64,000 bases of DNA from Microplitis mediator (Eukaryota; Arthropoda; Insecta; Hymenoptera; Braconidae). The position numbers were made by a program, and so were the translations under genes. Location: positions 9,980,986 to 10,044,985 of the forward strand of contig NC_079972.1 in assembly GCF_029852145.1 (NCBI RefSeq). The letters are read 5' to 3'. Positions 35,097 through 47,955 of this stretch are shown piece by piece (within the stretch, counting starts at the first letter, position 1; the number at the start of each line of letters is the position of its first letter). The notes under the pieces are model-generated. The model was not told the origin of the DNA and did not search any database. It worked only from the letters and a program-made list of their open reading frames with translations.

Positions 35097-36759
35097 TAAC
35101 CGATTCGTTTTAATTTAACAGCCATATTTTAAGTTTCATTTATATACGATTTTAAAAATAGTTGTTATGATTATTTGGTTGAAAAAAACATTATAAAAAA
35201 GACAAAGACGATTGATAAGAATTATGACAAGTATCTCTACTGGGTTTTCCCATAGAGTAGGCTATTAGATTGATATGCTTTAATATTTTTTTACTAATTA
35301 AAGGAATCATTAAAAGGGAATTGCCGTGATTAAAAAAATTTGGGGCATTCCATTCTAATTAACTCATATAATGGCTAACAAAGAAAAATAAAATGAAGCA
35401 GTGATAATGATAACGTTTGTCATTTTGTATAGAAGTCTTTATTAACATCCAATAATGCATTATTTAATTTTTTTTTGATGAATTAAAAATGATAGTACAT
35501 TAGCCTGAAGGTAAAGATTATCTGTTTAAAAAAAAATTATCGTGTTCAACAAAATGTATTTTTTTTCCAATTATTATAAACAACTTTATTAAAAGATATT
35601 ATTTTATATGATATTCTGATTATCATAAAAATTAATTTCCGATTTCGAAAATTCGATGTGATATTAGTTTTGGGAATGGATTTTTTCAACATCTAAAAAT
35701 ACTTCCCTAAAAAATACAAATGCTCGAAAATGTCACTATTTTAAAATTCTTTTATTTCAAAAAGTTCGAAAAAACGGTTGTTTTTTTATTTGACCAATCA
35801 AAATACAGTTTGCTAAAAAAAAATATTATATTGTGTGACAAGGGATGAAACAAGATGATTTCAGACTAGGGTGAGGTTGGCTGCCCGAGCCGCAGGCGAG
35901 GGCTGACACCACCCGCAGTCTGAAATCGTGTTTTATCCTGAGTCACACACTATATTTTTCATGATTACCTGCATCGGAATTTCAAGATTCAGTGTCAGCA
36001 GCCAGTAAGAAACGAGTTATTTTCAAGCCGATGATGCGGAGAATTGTTAGAGAATGAGAAATATGTGATTTACAGTCACTTATTGAATAGTAAATAATAC
36101 AAAAATAGTATTTTCACTCATTTTTTATTAATTTTATTTGGTTAATTGAAACTGTCACTTAAAAAATGAAATGAGTAGACTGAAGTGACAAGTAAACAAA
36201 TGAAAGTAATAAGGCTGCAAATAAACATTGAATGGACGAATTTTTGCAATAACGTCTTAACTAAGATTATAAGTTAAGACGTTATTGCAAAAATTCGTCC
36301 AAATATAACTAGCACAGGGCAGAAATAATTGTGTTGTTTTCACAAGGGAAGAAACACGCATGTTTCTGCCCGCTGTGAAGGGATTTGTGAATTACGAATT
36401 TGCTAGCATTTGTTTGCAGCATCGGCTTGAAATTAGCTTGTTTCGACGGGCTGTAGAGACACTGGAACTTCAAGTTTCGATGCTGGTATCATGAAAAAGT
36501 AATTTTTGTTTTACGATATTTTCGGAACAAATCAACCAATTTAAACATAATGATTATAAAGATCTCGTTTTTAACATCGACTTTAATTTGCAATGGTTTA
36601 ATTAATTATAGATTATTCATATAAGATACTTGGGAAATAATTTTAATTTTAAGAAATGATTCAGTTCATAAAATACATTTTTCATCGAAAAATTAAATTA
36701 TATAGCTCTCGCTAAGACTTGATAAGAATACTCAAATTAATTTCAATTAAATTATTTTT
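35097..36759. repeat. Spacer between genes A and B, rich in palindromes
   Basis: No gene. About 35828-35953 is an imperfect hairpin (TGTGTGAC and GATTTCAGACT arms). About 35965-36490 is bounded by inverted arms around GCATCGGAATTTCAAG and CATCGGCTTGAAATTAGC. Inside them lie the exact hairpin at 36233-36301 and another at about 36312-36385 (GGGCAGAAAT against ATGTTTCTGCCC). The remaining sequence is AT-rich and holds the upstream side of gene A. Confidence 0.6.
36233..36301. repeat. Near-perfect 69-bp hairpin
   Basis: TGGACGAATTTTTGCAATAA and CGTCTTAACT pair with their exact inverse after a loop of about 9 bases. It is the core of the palindrome-rich block between genes A and B. It may be a very short MITE or a structured RNA. 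Confidence 0.85.
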
Positions 36760-38749
36760 TTATTCTAAATATTTTAGTTTGTCTGATAAAGTAGCATTCA
36801 TAGCTTGATCATGATCTCTGTCAAGAAGAATATTATATTTGGCTGTGATATACTTAAATGCTATAAATCCACCGTAGCCAGGTTTACTTTTGTAAAATAT
36901 TTCTAATCCACCTAGAGCGATTGGTGGATCAGTAACAAGTTTGCGCGAATCTATGAATGGTACAATTGCGACATTTCCATCCTTTAAAGAATATACTGAT
37001 GTTGAGAAATCAACGTAATTAGATCCTGGAGTACTTAATTCTTGCAACTGTTCAGTTAATTCAGCTGGATTTTTGGAGTATTTTATATCAATATTATGCC
37101 TGCAATGAGTTTTAATAATAGTAAAGTGCACAAAACATAATGTAGTGAATTTTAAAATTATAATTAATTACCTAGCTATATCTGGATCAGGTGTTGAATA
37201 ATAACATTGATCGTGAATGGATGGGAAAGTTTTTTTTTTATCATTATACATAGCTGATCCTCTTACTGCTAATGATATCCGCTTTTCATATGTCACCATG
37301 AATTTGACTCCTGTTGATATACCCATACAGATTAAGAGATGATTTATTAATTTTTAAAATCATTGCTCAACAGAGCTAGTCATAGCCCGCAAAATTTTTA
37401 TGTCGAACACAGACTCGAATATTGATGTACGGAAAATTGAAAATTTTTGTAATATATACTATACCTGTTACCAAGTGCTCATCAGGCAATTCTATGTCAT
37501 CTAATTCAAACGCTCGTGTATCATAACTGAGTTTAATTGTATCAGGACCTATTTCAGGATGCCGTCCATCATCATCTATCCATTTAACGGTTTGGGGGTC
37601 TATAGTACCATTGACTAATCTACCTTCTCGAATTCGTATCGCAACGATATTATTTTTAACAATAAATCGTATCCCGGTGACTACTCTATAAAAAAAACAA
37701 AATATTTTTAATTGGCCATTTCGAATAATCAATTCGCATTTTTTTTACCGATTATCAGCACTATTAGTGTAATGTTCTCTTAAACTTATTGTTCGTATAC
37801 TAGTATCTTGGTCGACTTGTTTATCGCAAGCACATAATTGTCCTAATCTTGAATTAACTCCGATAGTACATGCTGATCTCCAATTTGTATTTTTGGCTTT
37901 CGTAAAATCGTTATTTGAAAAATGTTGACAACTGCTATCTCCGGTATAATCACTGTCAAAAATCTGAAATATGTTCGTGTTTCTTTATTTATTTTTTAAC
38001 ATTATCAGGCAGCTTTGTAGGGATCATATATTTAATTATCGTGATGTGAAACAAACTTTGGCTTACAAGTGGACAGTTTAAGCTGTATATGACGCCATCT
38101 GACAAAGTTGAAGGATTCCAAAATACTTGTGTACCGTCGCATTCTGTTTCTGGTTTTGAATCTCTCAAGTATTCTGCATTCTGATCCCAGTATCATTTTG
38201 TATTAGGCTCATAATACGAAACGTGATTTTTCAAACGAATGTGCTTCCTACCTAGATAATAAATTGTTGTAATAAGCATATTTATTTCAGAGTTGATTAA
38301 CGAATATCAAACCTTCAGCCCATTTCTTCGGGTCACAGTCTTCTGATTTTTTATATGTCGTATTATCAATTTCTTTCAAATAACTTCTTACTGAAATGGT
38401 CATACGAACAACTGCTTCTTTATATTGTTCTAGTATATTTCTTTGTGCAGGACGCCGATCGTCTTGAAAAAAAAAATAATTCTTTGGTTATTAATACTCG
38501 AATAAAAAATTAAAAAAAGAAAACATATTTTGACGGGATCAGGGAACACCTTCTGTCATCTTGTTTCATGCGTGCATAAAAATAATATGTAAATTATGGT
38601 AGCCAACCTGTATTTCCAGGACTTCGTTGTTGGAACTCGTAAGCCATATACATTATAGTGTATCCTTTACTGACGCTTGCTAGCATAGATTCATAAAGTT
38701 GATATACTTTATTATAAATTGATGATTTACTGCAATAATTTCTATTGTT

Positions 38750-40431
38750 CTGAAAATAATCATTTTAAAAACACATTTCATTATTTTGGAACGAAATATA
38801 CTTCTTGAGTTAGGCTTCAAACGTCGACTTATATAATATTTTTAAATGGTATATTTTTATAGAATGGATCTTTCTACGAAGATGGAAGTTAATATAATGT
38901 AAATGTAGTTTTCCGCATATTTTATAGTTTAGACAAAGTTAAAGTTACAGATTAAAACTTTTTTGCAGTCTTTGGAATTTACTAGAAATTTTGTCGTATA
39001 TCACGAGATTGCAGTTATTTTTATTCGGGCTTTTCTCCTAAGCAAAACTCTAGACTCAAAAAACAGTTTTAGGCTTGTTGCTATAACTTATAATCTAGCA
39101 ATCTACTTCTTTACTTTCTGAAAACTGGTTTCTGTTGAACAATTATATTGATAACTATTGGAAACACACGTTGTTTTATATTGTTACCAAAACTTCAGAA
39201 TTCTGATGATTCACATATAAAATGAAATAAGTAATACGTGTTGATGTACCAAGGTTTTAAACTTGTGACCTATCGCTTAAGTACTTGAACATAATTCGGA
39301 CGTAAGGCATCAAAATAGTGTATTACATACCACGGATTGTAGTATGTAGTACATACATTCTCCAAACATGAATTAGTGAAATGAGTGAATATTTACTAAT
39401 CCATTTTAGAGAGTGATTGATGCGTTTTTATAATTTTTCTAGAAAATAAATTTGACGTGAAAAAACCATCATAATTTACTACAACTTTAATTTAAGCGAA
39501 TATCTTCAAAATTGCGCTTAGCCTGCTGTTTTTAGCTTAACGTTCATTCCCTCTCTTAAAAAATCCGTTAGTTTCTTATTATCGTTGTACGCATAACGCC
39601 CTATACTTAACTATAACACTTCTCATAGAATTCGTATATTCTTATAAAATTTCTATGAGACTTTATGATAATCTATTGGCTCCTATGAGATCATCTCAAC
39701 AGGGTCGTTAGATTAAACTTAGGTTAGGCTGAATTTATTATTAATTGTTATAGCTATATGTTATTGATTATATTTTTCCAATTTGTGAAAATTCACATTA
39801 AAATAGTATATTGTACAACTAGTGCCCGCATTTTCCCTCATCTGCCACGATGATTCCGGGACGAAAGTCGAAGTTTCATCCCTAAAGTGAGTAAATTTAG
39901 TGTAAATATTAATTTTTTTTTTTTTTTTTTTTTTATATACAAGTTAACTTGCCGCACTCAAATTTACTTGTCGCATGCAGATAATCGTATAATGGACACA
40001 AATGTCGTGGAAACAGTTAAATGGGCAAACAGCTATTTGGCGAACAAAAAAGCGTGCGCTAAGATAGCACTTATATCGCATGAATGATAAAAAAGAATAG
40101 AGTAATATATTTTATGAATTATTCTTCAAATCAATGAACTTATCATAATTCGATTGATATTGTATTTGAGCAAGTAAAGGACCATGTGTTGATCGAGTAA
40201 TGGTACATCACAACTTTCAGTAAGTGACTATGGCAACATTCAACGGCTTCTTTTAAATAATTAATAGTAGTCAATTATCAACATTATTCTCCGAATTCAA
40301 ATTTTATTCAAGTATTCATAACTGCAACAAATAACCATACAATGACAAAAAAAGTTTTTTTTTTTCATTTCATTTATCAACTTATATAGAGTAGGTTAAT
40401 CTAACTTCAATAAAAACTGGAAGGGTAATAC
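38750..40431. other. Gene B intron 1, proximal part
   Basis: 38750-39130 still resembles gene A intron 1 (33172-33490). The rest, to 40431, is AT-rich with a T-run at 39910-39933 and words such as TTGCCGCACTCAAATTTACTTGTCGCATG. No gene is supported; the 66-codon ORF at 39887 has no family features. Confidence 0.5.
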
Positions 40432-41717
40432 ACTGTAAAAAATTTTGAGTCTGCTGTGTGATGTGAATGATTTCGTGTGAAAATTTTCAAACACCGTTGG
40501 TGTGAAAGTTACAAATACTTACACGTCAATAGACTTATGAATTTATTAACTTCAAACCATAAAGTACCTTGTAAAAGTTTCATAAGTATCAATGACAAAG
40601 GCTTATACATATATGTACACACACACATATACATTAGACTGGCGCAAAAAAACCGACTATTTTTTTTTTCGATCTCGCATGAAAATTTGTTGGTTTACGA
40701 TGTTTTGAGAAGCCTCTCCAAAAATCAGCTCGATAAAAAATTTTCAAGAGGTTGCTCACGAATTTTGAAAATATAAAAAATGATGGAAATTCGGATTTTT
40801 ATTTCTAAATTGTTTTCTTTCTCGTGGCAGCAATAGTTTACATTTGTAAAATCATGACTATGCTGAGAATTTCAGCCCAAAATTCAATAATTTTGAATGT
40901 TTCCGAGTGTTGTCTTTTGGACGTTTTTGAGCGACCCTTAAATATTAATAATAAAGCTTCTAAATTTTTTCACCATCAATTTGAATGACAATGAATGAAA
41001 ATATAACCCGAGAAATAGAAATAATAAGTTTTTTACATACTTTTTTATTTTTTAATTCAATTTGTAGGGTTTTTCGCTTATTCAAAACTTACCAAATTTT
41101 ATTGTTTAAGACTGTCCTGTATATTTTTGGTTATGAAAAAGTTATATTTAAGTGAAATGACAATAATTGAGTTATAAAAAAATATAAAAACTAATTCAAA
41201 CTATTAGTTACATATTATCAGTTAATATTCAAAATTCTTGAGCGCCGTTTAAATATCTAAATTTTGGGCTGAAATTTTCAGCATAGTCATGATTTTACAA
41301 ATATAAACTATTGCTGCCACGAGAAAGAAAACAATTTAGAAATAAAAATCCGAATTTCCATCATTTTTGATATTTCCAAAATTCGTGAGCGACCTAGTGA
41401 AAATTTTTTATCGAGCTGATTTTTGGAGAGGCTTCTTGAAACATCGTAAACCAACAAATTTTCATGCGAGATCGAAAAAAGAAAATCGTCGGTTTTTTTG
41501 TGCCACCTTAATATACATACATATCTTACGATCTTATGATCAGACAATGTATGGATTTTGAGCTGATAACACCGAACGGTGTGAAAGTTAGTACTCATAC
41601 CGTGTTGAAAGTACACCTGCTGATGGTTCACATCGAAAAAATTTCACACTGTCAATTCACGCAGAAGATACTGTGTAAAGCCCGCGAGAACCATTTTCAG
41701 ACCAAAAATTTTTTACA
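40432..41717. mobile_element. MITE-like element containing a foldback, gene B intron 1
   Basis: The outer ends read ACTGTAAAAAATTTTGAGTC and, inverted, CTCTGTAAAAAATTTTTGGTC. Between them a TA/CA-rich tract is interrupted by a foldback at 40634-41511. Similar CACTGTAAAAAATT ends occur at 4022 and 60660. Confidence 0.65.
40634..41511. mobile_element. Foldback element FB1 (0.88 kb)
   Basis: Ends near TTAGACTGGCGCAAAAAAAC and its imperfect inverse (GCCACCTTAA). The arms pair along several hundred bases (TTTATCGAGCTGATTTTTGG, ACCAACAAATTTTCATGCGA) around a centre near 41070. It is inserted in a mixed CA/TA tract (ATATGTACACACACACATATAC). The two ORFs over 99 codons are mirror images from the two arms and are not genes. 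Confidence 0.8.
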
Positions 41718-42605
41718 GAGTAAGTATTTTACCTTACATGAAAACAAATTGAGTTTATATCTTACTTGTAATCTTATGTAGTATTCAATTGCAACTGAAA
41801 ATACATTCTCCTGAAGGCTATTTGAGTCATTTTTTGCTAAACCACTTGTCCAATGACCGATTTTAAGTAATTTGTCTAAATATTTGTTACCTTTGAGCGT
41901 CTTACTGACATATCTTTTGGTAGCTGGAACTGGATCAATTTTAAATTCGTATATATCAAACAGTAAGAAGTTATCATAAACAGTGTCAATTTCTTCTGAT
42001 ATTTCTTGGATATTCCATAAAGAATCTAAAAGCCGTTCGTATGCTTCGTTAATTTCTTCTTCATAAAGGGCTGTTACATTCGTAGATTCCAAACTCCTAA
42101 TTGCTTCTCTAGTGCTGTGAGATTTCTTTCTTATAGTATTTGTATTATCAATTGATAGAATCTTTAAAGATTCTATTTTATATTTTTTTGCAAAACCTTC
42201 TTTGAAAGTTCAATTTCCGAGCGTTGTAAGTCGTGCCGGAAGCGCCAATTATAATATATCAAGCCTTGCTTATACATTTTACTGAACCGCATTTGCGTGT
42301 TAAATATCATATCATGTACAGCTATACTAACGTACTAATAAAATTTCACGAGCTGTGAGTTCAAATAATTTTGCGCTTTATACTTAACGACGAGACCGTA
42401 TTTGAAGTAACGGAAACGCTACCATATTTCACGACCGCACATTACTGAATCGCTCATGAATAAGTGCTAATAAAAAAGTACATTTAAATAACGAAAATCA
42501 ATAGTCTATTAATGAATTCGAATACAACTGTCGAATTTCTGAAAAATTTGATTTACAATAAATCTTAGTTTTACATTTTTAATAAATTGAACTTTCATAG
42601 TAGGG

Positions 42606-44823
42606 TGTAACGGGGTAAAAATTTAAAATTACAACTTTAAATCAACCTAATTTCCCGCGGTTGATTAATTACCCATAGTACCCCATATGCGTTACTATTT
42701 TATCGACTTGTCGCCGGGCGCGCTAATTTAAGGGGCTCGTCCCCAAGACCCAATAAGGAAATAAGTTGGAGTGGTGGATTTTCCGATAAGGGCCGAATGA
42801 TCGCGAACTTAGATTTGATAAGTGAGTGACAAGAGTGAAAACGGACACAGTTGGACGGACCGGCGTTGCAGTCAGACGAAAATCCAAGTATATAAAATTC
42901 AGGTAATTATAATTATTCTGGAGAGTTTTTCCGTGGAACCTTCTAGAAGCAATAACTTAAATAAATTAACAACTCGTGTATCCGGCCGGCAGCCGATACA
43001 CTACAATTATCATTACTTACTTGTATTGAATCATCCACAGATACCTATAAATTGAGGCGAAATTCTAAATTGAGGCGAAAATTAAATCGAAAAAAGGAAA
43101 TTATTATAAAAGAACGTGTCAGCGGAAATCGGCGGAAGGACTGGAGAAACGAGGGAAGCCACGAGCAGTTGGATAGTTTGGAAAGAAGATTACAAGGAGG
43201 TAAATAAATCGTCGGCCGGTTGCCACAATTTATTAATCTATTAATTAATTAATAATTAAGAGACTCGTCGGCAGTCGCCATTTCCGGTTAATTAAAATAA
43301 ATTACAAATTTTCGGCCGGAAGACCAGAATTCAAAAAATTAATTTTACACGCGGTCCGTCGGATAAATTCTCGGCAAGAAAGCCAGAATTTAGTAACAAT
43401 TAAAATTAAATATAAAAGCCAAATTTCTCGGCAGGAGGGCCAGAAATTTTTAATAATAAATTTTAGTTATTAAGAAAATATATTTAGTAAATTAATAATT
43501 TTATTTCGTAAGGATATTTTACATTTATAAAATCCAAAAGACTGATAGAAAGAAAAAGTGCTGTGAACTAGTGATAAAGATAAATTAAAATAAGTAATAA
43601 AATTTATTAGTAAATTGATGTCAGTTAAAATTGTAAAATCAAAATTTGTTGATACAAAGAGAGAAGGGTAGCGTCAGTCGTCAGCGTCAGTTTTCGGTGT
43701 CAGTAAATTCTTACTCAACAACTCGATACTAGAAAAACTGAAAGTATAAAGTATGAAAAATTAAAAATTACAGTCGGAAAATTTTGAATATAAAATAATA
43801 AAATTTACAGTCGTGAAAATACTGGGGAAAGAAATAAAATTATAGTCGTAGAATTTTTGAGTATAAAAATTTTGAAAGAAATGAATTTTGGTTGGAGAAA
43901 TTTTAATGTTGAATTTTTAAAAGAAAATAAATCATATTTATGAAAAATTAAGTAAAAGTTTTAGAATAAATAAAATTTGAGAGTAGTTAAAAGTGAATGT
44001 AAATATAATCGAAAAAAAATTATAAATTTGTAACGCGTGTGTGTGTGCAATACAGTCCTGGGGACTAGAGTGTAAAACGTGTGTGTGTGTGTGGGAGAAA
44101 ATTAAGTTTCCTGTGGAAACGGTTTTAAATAATAGATCCTGGGGATCAGGCAAGTTGCCATTTCGTTATAAAGTCCAGGGGACTAGATTTTAATTTAATT
44201 AAAAGATCCAGGGGATCAGGCAAGTTGCCATTTCGTTATAAAGTCCAGGGGACTAGATTTTAATTTAATTAAAAGATCCAGGGGATCAGGCAAGTTGCCA
44301 TTTCGTTATAAAGTCCAGGGGACTAGATTTTAATTCAATTAAAAGATCCAGGGGATCAGGCAGGTTGCCATTTCGTTGATAAAGTCCAGGGGACTAAATT
44401 TTAATGATCCAGGGGATCAGGCCGGGGGCCACTTTATATAAAGTCCAGGGGACTCAATTATAATAAGAAAAGTTTCGGTTAAATAGTCATAAGAAATAAA
44501 AGTCCGGTGGACGAAATTTAGTTAAGTAATTAATAAGAATAAAAGTCCGGTGGACAAACATTGTAAAGAAATTATAGTGAGATAAACCTAGTGGGTAATA
44601 TTATTAGTTAAAATAAATTTATAATTAATTACGATAAAATTGTGTGTAAAACAATTAATTTAATCCCTCAATTCCCTCACTCTTATACTTTTCAACGACC
44701 CTGATTTATAATATTAACATCTCCGGTTCTGGAAGGCCGAGTCTTATCTTCCAGTGGCGCCCTTATTAAGATCAATTAATAAAGGGGCCAAACTTGGCAA
44801 GGTTGAGATACACCCTGTTATAA
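42606..44823. mobile_element. Probable solo LTR, 2.2 kb
   Basis: Begins TGTAACGGGGTAAAAATTT and ends ACACCCTGTTATA, i.e. TGTAAC/GTTAyA inverted termini, flanked by AGGG at 42602-42605 and 44824-44827, consistent with a 4-bp target duplication. The left half has TTCGGCCGGAAGACCAGAAT-type degenerate repeats. The right part has a 70-bp tandem array. Near the end lies TGGCGCCCTTATTAAG. No gag or pol is seen. It lies between the gene B remnant and the gene C unit. Confidence 0.65.
44135..44470. repeat. 70-bp tandem array inside the solo LTR
   Basis: Five units start at 44135, 44205, 44275, 44345 and 44406. Each has GATCCAGGGGATCAGGCAAG, TTGCCATTTCGTTATAAAG and TCCAGGGGACTAGATTTTAA. The middle three are nearly identical; the last is shortened. 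A GT run precedes them (44033-44093). Confidence 0.9.
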
Positions 44824-44827
44824 GGGG

Positions 44828-45307
44828 TTGCGAAGAATACATCTCCTCATGGAGTAGGCGTTATACATTCCGGAAAATCAGGAAGAAATTAAGATTTTAT
44901 CACTCTTTATAAAGATTATAAACATTTAGCTCTGCCCAACTCTATACGTTTTTTCAAGAATAATCGTACACGAAAATTGAAAGCTTTATGTTACCAACCA
45001 CATGAGATTTTTTAAAAATTTTTGTAGTTTGATGCAATAGAAAATTCTATTAGGCTTGAAGAGCTTAAGCTTAGTTCAACGAAGTGTAATTTTAAAGTAC
45101 TTATGTTTTATAATTTATAATTTATTCAAATGAAATTTCTGTATATTCAATATTATTTATGAGTATTAATATACAAGCAATGTAGTAATTTTTTCATTTT
45201 TCCGCTATGAAAATGGAAAATTTTCAAAAAAAGAAAAGTGAAGTTTTTTAGTAATTCTCACACAACTGAACGTATAGAACAAAAAGATAATTTGTTTATA
45301 ATATGCA
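44828..45307. other. Spacer without recognisable features
   Basis: AT-rich, with CATCTCCTCATGGAGTAGG near the left side. No ORF, repeat match or RNA is seen. Confidence 0.5.
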
Positions 45308-45484
45308 TTACCTCTTTTTAGAAATATTATGCTTTAGATGATAACATTCATCGTGAGTTGATGGTAAACTTTCTTTATTCTCTGTGTTAATACACTTTCC
45401 AACAGAATAGTTTTCAATATCCAGTAAAGTTAATAAAACCATAAGACAAAACCATTTCATCGAATCTAAATACTGATAATTCAT
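45308..45484 (-). CDS. Small secreted ORF or first exon related to the A/B/C family
   Basis: A 58-codon frame starting at 45484. Residues 9-28 form a signal-peptide-like stretch (MKWFCLMVLLTLLDIENYSV). Residues 40-53 (LPSTHDECYHLKHN) resemble the end of exon 7 in genes A, B and C (FSSIHDEWYYTNLLN, FPSIHDQCYY, FPSIHNQWYHSNLLK). The frame ends either at a TAA (45310-45308) or, at 45312, at a GTAATG donor in phase 2, the same phase in which family exon 7 joins exon 8. It is not in the ordinary exon order of any neighbour. It may be the first exon of a shortened secreted paralog or a leftover from one; expression is unknown. Confidence 0.45.
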   Translation of the reverse strand: MNYQYLDSMKWFCLMVLLTLLDIENYSVGKCINTENKESLPSTHDECYHLKHNISKKR

Positions 45485-45849
45485 TTTTAATGTTTTCTGG
45501 ACGAAACACTTTTTAAAACGCGTCCGTCAAAATTGAAAGTAACTTTAGGAAAAGTTTAAAATATCATAAGATCACATTCGAGTCTAGTATAAAAATACTT
45601 CAAAATACTGTGAAGCGCAAATGTTTATAGAATATGCCGACCCCTATTTCAACATAATCATGACGTCAGCCATCCATAGATTTTTAGAAAGGGACAATGA
45701 GTTAAATAGATTTTTTTTATAATTTATCTTTATTATTCATTGAATATAAATTATTTTTACTTGAATTTCAATGTCGCAATTCTAAGAAATGTATTACTAT
45801 TTAAATAAAACCTTATTGTTATGGTAAATTATCGTAAGACGGAAAATAA

Positions 45850-46762
45850 TACTAATGATAAAAAATAAATATTAAACGTCAGCTAATTTCAGTATCATAG
45901 TAATTTATGAATGTGAATGTAGCAGACATCAGACAAATTTAACATTACAAATGAATAGAGTAAATAATTCGAAAAATTATATTTATAAAAAATGCTCTTA
46001 TTAATTTTTAAATTTTTTTAATGCGCATTTTTAAGAAAAATTTGTTCTATCAATAAATAATTATTTACTCTATTTATTAATCATTTCAAATTTGTCTGAT
46101 GTCTGCTACATTCACACTCATAATTTATATCATCTCATATTAATAAAGATGAGTGTGAATGTAGCAGACATGAGACAATTTATAAATTTGAAATCGATAA
46201 ATAAATAAATTAATTAAAATAATGAAATTAAAAAAAATGCGTGGACTGATTTATCGATTATCTAAGTATCCATTTTTTAATTTTTATTCTGCTGACATTT
46301 TATTTGTTTGTTTAAAAATTAAAAAAATTGACAATTGTCAGCCACATTCACACTCATTTAATAAAGTAATTTCCAGCTGCTTTCACTTTCATATTTAAAT
46401 CTGGACAACTCGTAACTGGCTTAGGACTAAAAAATTTAATTTTCAATCATTTTATTAAATAACATTGTCTTGAATTAATTAAAATTATATTTTTATTGAG
46501 CTGTAGATTGAATGAGCTTCGGGGACTCAAATTATTATTTTGAATATTTTTCTGAGAACTAAAAATAAAATGAGTGTGAATGTAGCAGGCATCAGACAAA
46601 TTTAAAATTATGAATAAATAGAGCAAATAATTAATAAAATAAAAATTTTTAAAAATGCGCATGCAAAAAATTTTGCAATTAATTAGTGCATTTTTTATTA
46701 ACTATTTACTCTATTTATTTATAATTTTAAATTTATCTGATGTCTGCTACATTCACACTCAT
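45850..46762. repeat. M2 end and three M1 elements in the 3' flank of gene C
   Basis: The right end of an M2 copy (about 45870-45900) is followed by M1 copies at 45905-46122, 46149-46357 and 46570-46762. The order and spacing match 27750-28741 beside gene A, except that the PIF-like MITE is absent. This shows that the flank was duplicated as a block. Confidence 0.8.
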
Positions 46763-47911
46763 AAAAATAAAAATTTAATTGAAAAGTTAATCTACTAAAA
46801 TTTTACGTTAACTTTCTAATGGAGAAATAAATCATGAACATTTGCTCGAAGTAAACGAAGCATCGGAAAAAAATATCGCCGGCATTTAAAATTTGAATTT
46901 AAAGTTATAACTAGCGCGGCGGTGATAAATACTTACAGTGAGATTCAGACTTCTGCGCCTCTATGAGTCGCGTGCGCAACCAGACACCGACCAATGGCAG
47001 CGTCTTATTCGCAATTCAACGTTCAGATTTAAAGAAATAGTAAAAAGTGCAATGGCTGCGACTCGAATGAACATTTTTAGTGTACAAGTACATTAATTAT
47101 CAGTTTTTTTTATTATCATCGAAAGTGATAATTTTTAATTTATGTTTTAATAAATTTTTTGAGTTACTGAGTTTGAGTTGCCATAATGATTTTTGTATTA
47201 AGTTTGTAAAATTATGAGTCGACATTTATGAGTGAAGTTTTGTGGGTCTAAGCCTTTTTTTGTGTGAATTTAATAAATAGTTTGTAGTTGTTGATTAAAC
47301 AATTTTTTAACTTTTATGAACAAGTTGTAAATGAAATATAATTTATATGATATTCTTATGATATGCAGGAAAAAATTTTTTTAAAGTTTTAGATGTGGAA
47401 TTTTCAAAATTTTTTTCTGTCGATGTTTTATTTCTTTACTTGAAAGAAATAAATTTTTAAATGTCTGCTACTTTCAGTATCGTAATAAACTGGTGATTTC
47501 GAATTAAAAGAAAAATTAAGTGTTTTGTTGTTTTCATTAAAATCAGTGTAAAGGAGTGAAATAATCAGTGAAGTGAGAAGTGATAAGTGGATTTTTTTTT
47601 GAGTTCGCACATTGTCATGATGGAAGTTCTCTGTGAGCTGAAAATTACAAAATATAGTTAACGAGGTACATTGCATTGATCTTTAAAAAAAAATCTATTT
47701 GCTGAATTTTTTTTTCAATTAAAAGATATTTATTGATTGGAATTATTTTTTTTTACAAAAATTAACAGAGCGTTTTGAGGTATAAAAATTCTTTAGTATG
47801 CTGAGATACTTTTATATATGTAAAATTCTTTAAAATATTGTATCATGAATTGAGTTCGTTCTCTACGTCGGTTTTATGACGATTTATATATATACATACG
47901 TATTTATATAT

Positions 47912-47955
<44 letters not shown>

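Larger units (their letters stand above)
36760..42250 (-). pseudogene. Gene B: DUF4803-like paralog, disrupted
   Basis: Seven exons match gene A one to one: 38608-38749, 38313-38462, 38067-38251, 37749-37963, 37465-37685, 37172-37310 and 36760-37099, with splice sites and phases kept. Exon 4 has a TGA at 38195-38193 where gene C has a tryptophan codon (STKWYWDQ). The exon 1 equivalent (about 41766-42250) still resembles the middle and end of gene A exon 1 (HWTSGLAKNDSNS against GWASGLAQNKANS). It has an in-frame TGA at 42212-42210, and sequence further upstream no longer matches, so the signal peptide is lost. Intron 1 is about 3 kb and carries an element with a foldback (40432-41717). Exons 5 to 7 lie in a stretch nearly identical to gene A. 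It is most simply a pseudogene recently overwritten by gene conversion. Confidence 0.8.

Noticed and set aside
40477..41781. Several ORFs of 64-107 codons on both strands
   Set aside because: They mirror each other across the centre of foldback FB1 and are by-products of the inverted repeat. Only the gene B exon 1 remnant from 41766 is real.
28426..46662. 71-codon ORFs with a hydrophobic start at 28426-28641 and 46447-46662
   Set aside because: The start lies in an M1 element end, and conservation between the two is explained by the segmental duplication of the flank. No splice sites or family features.
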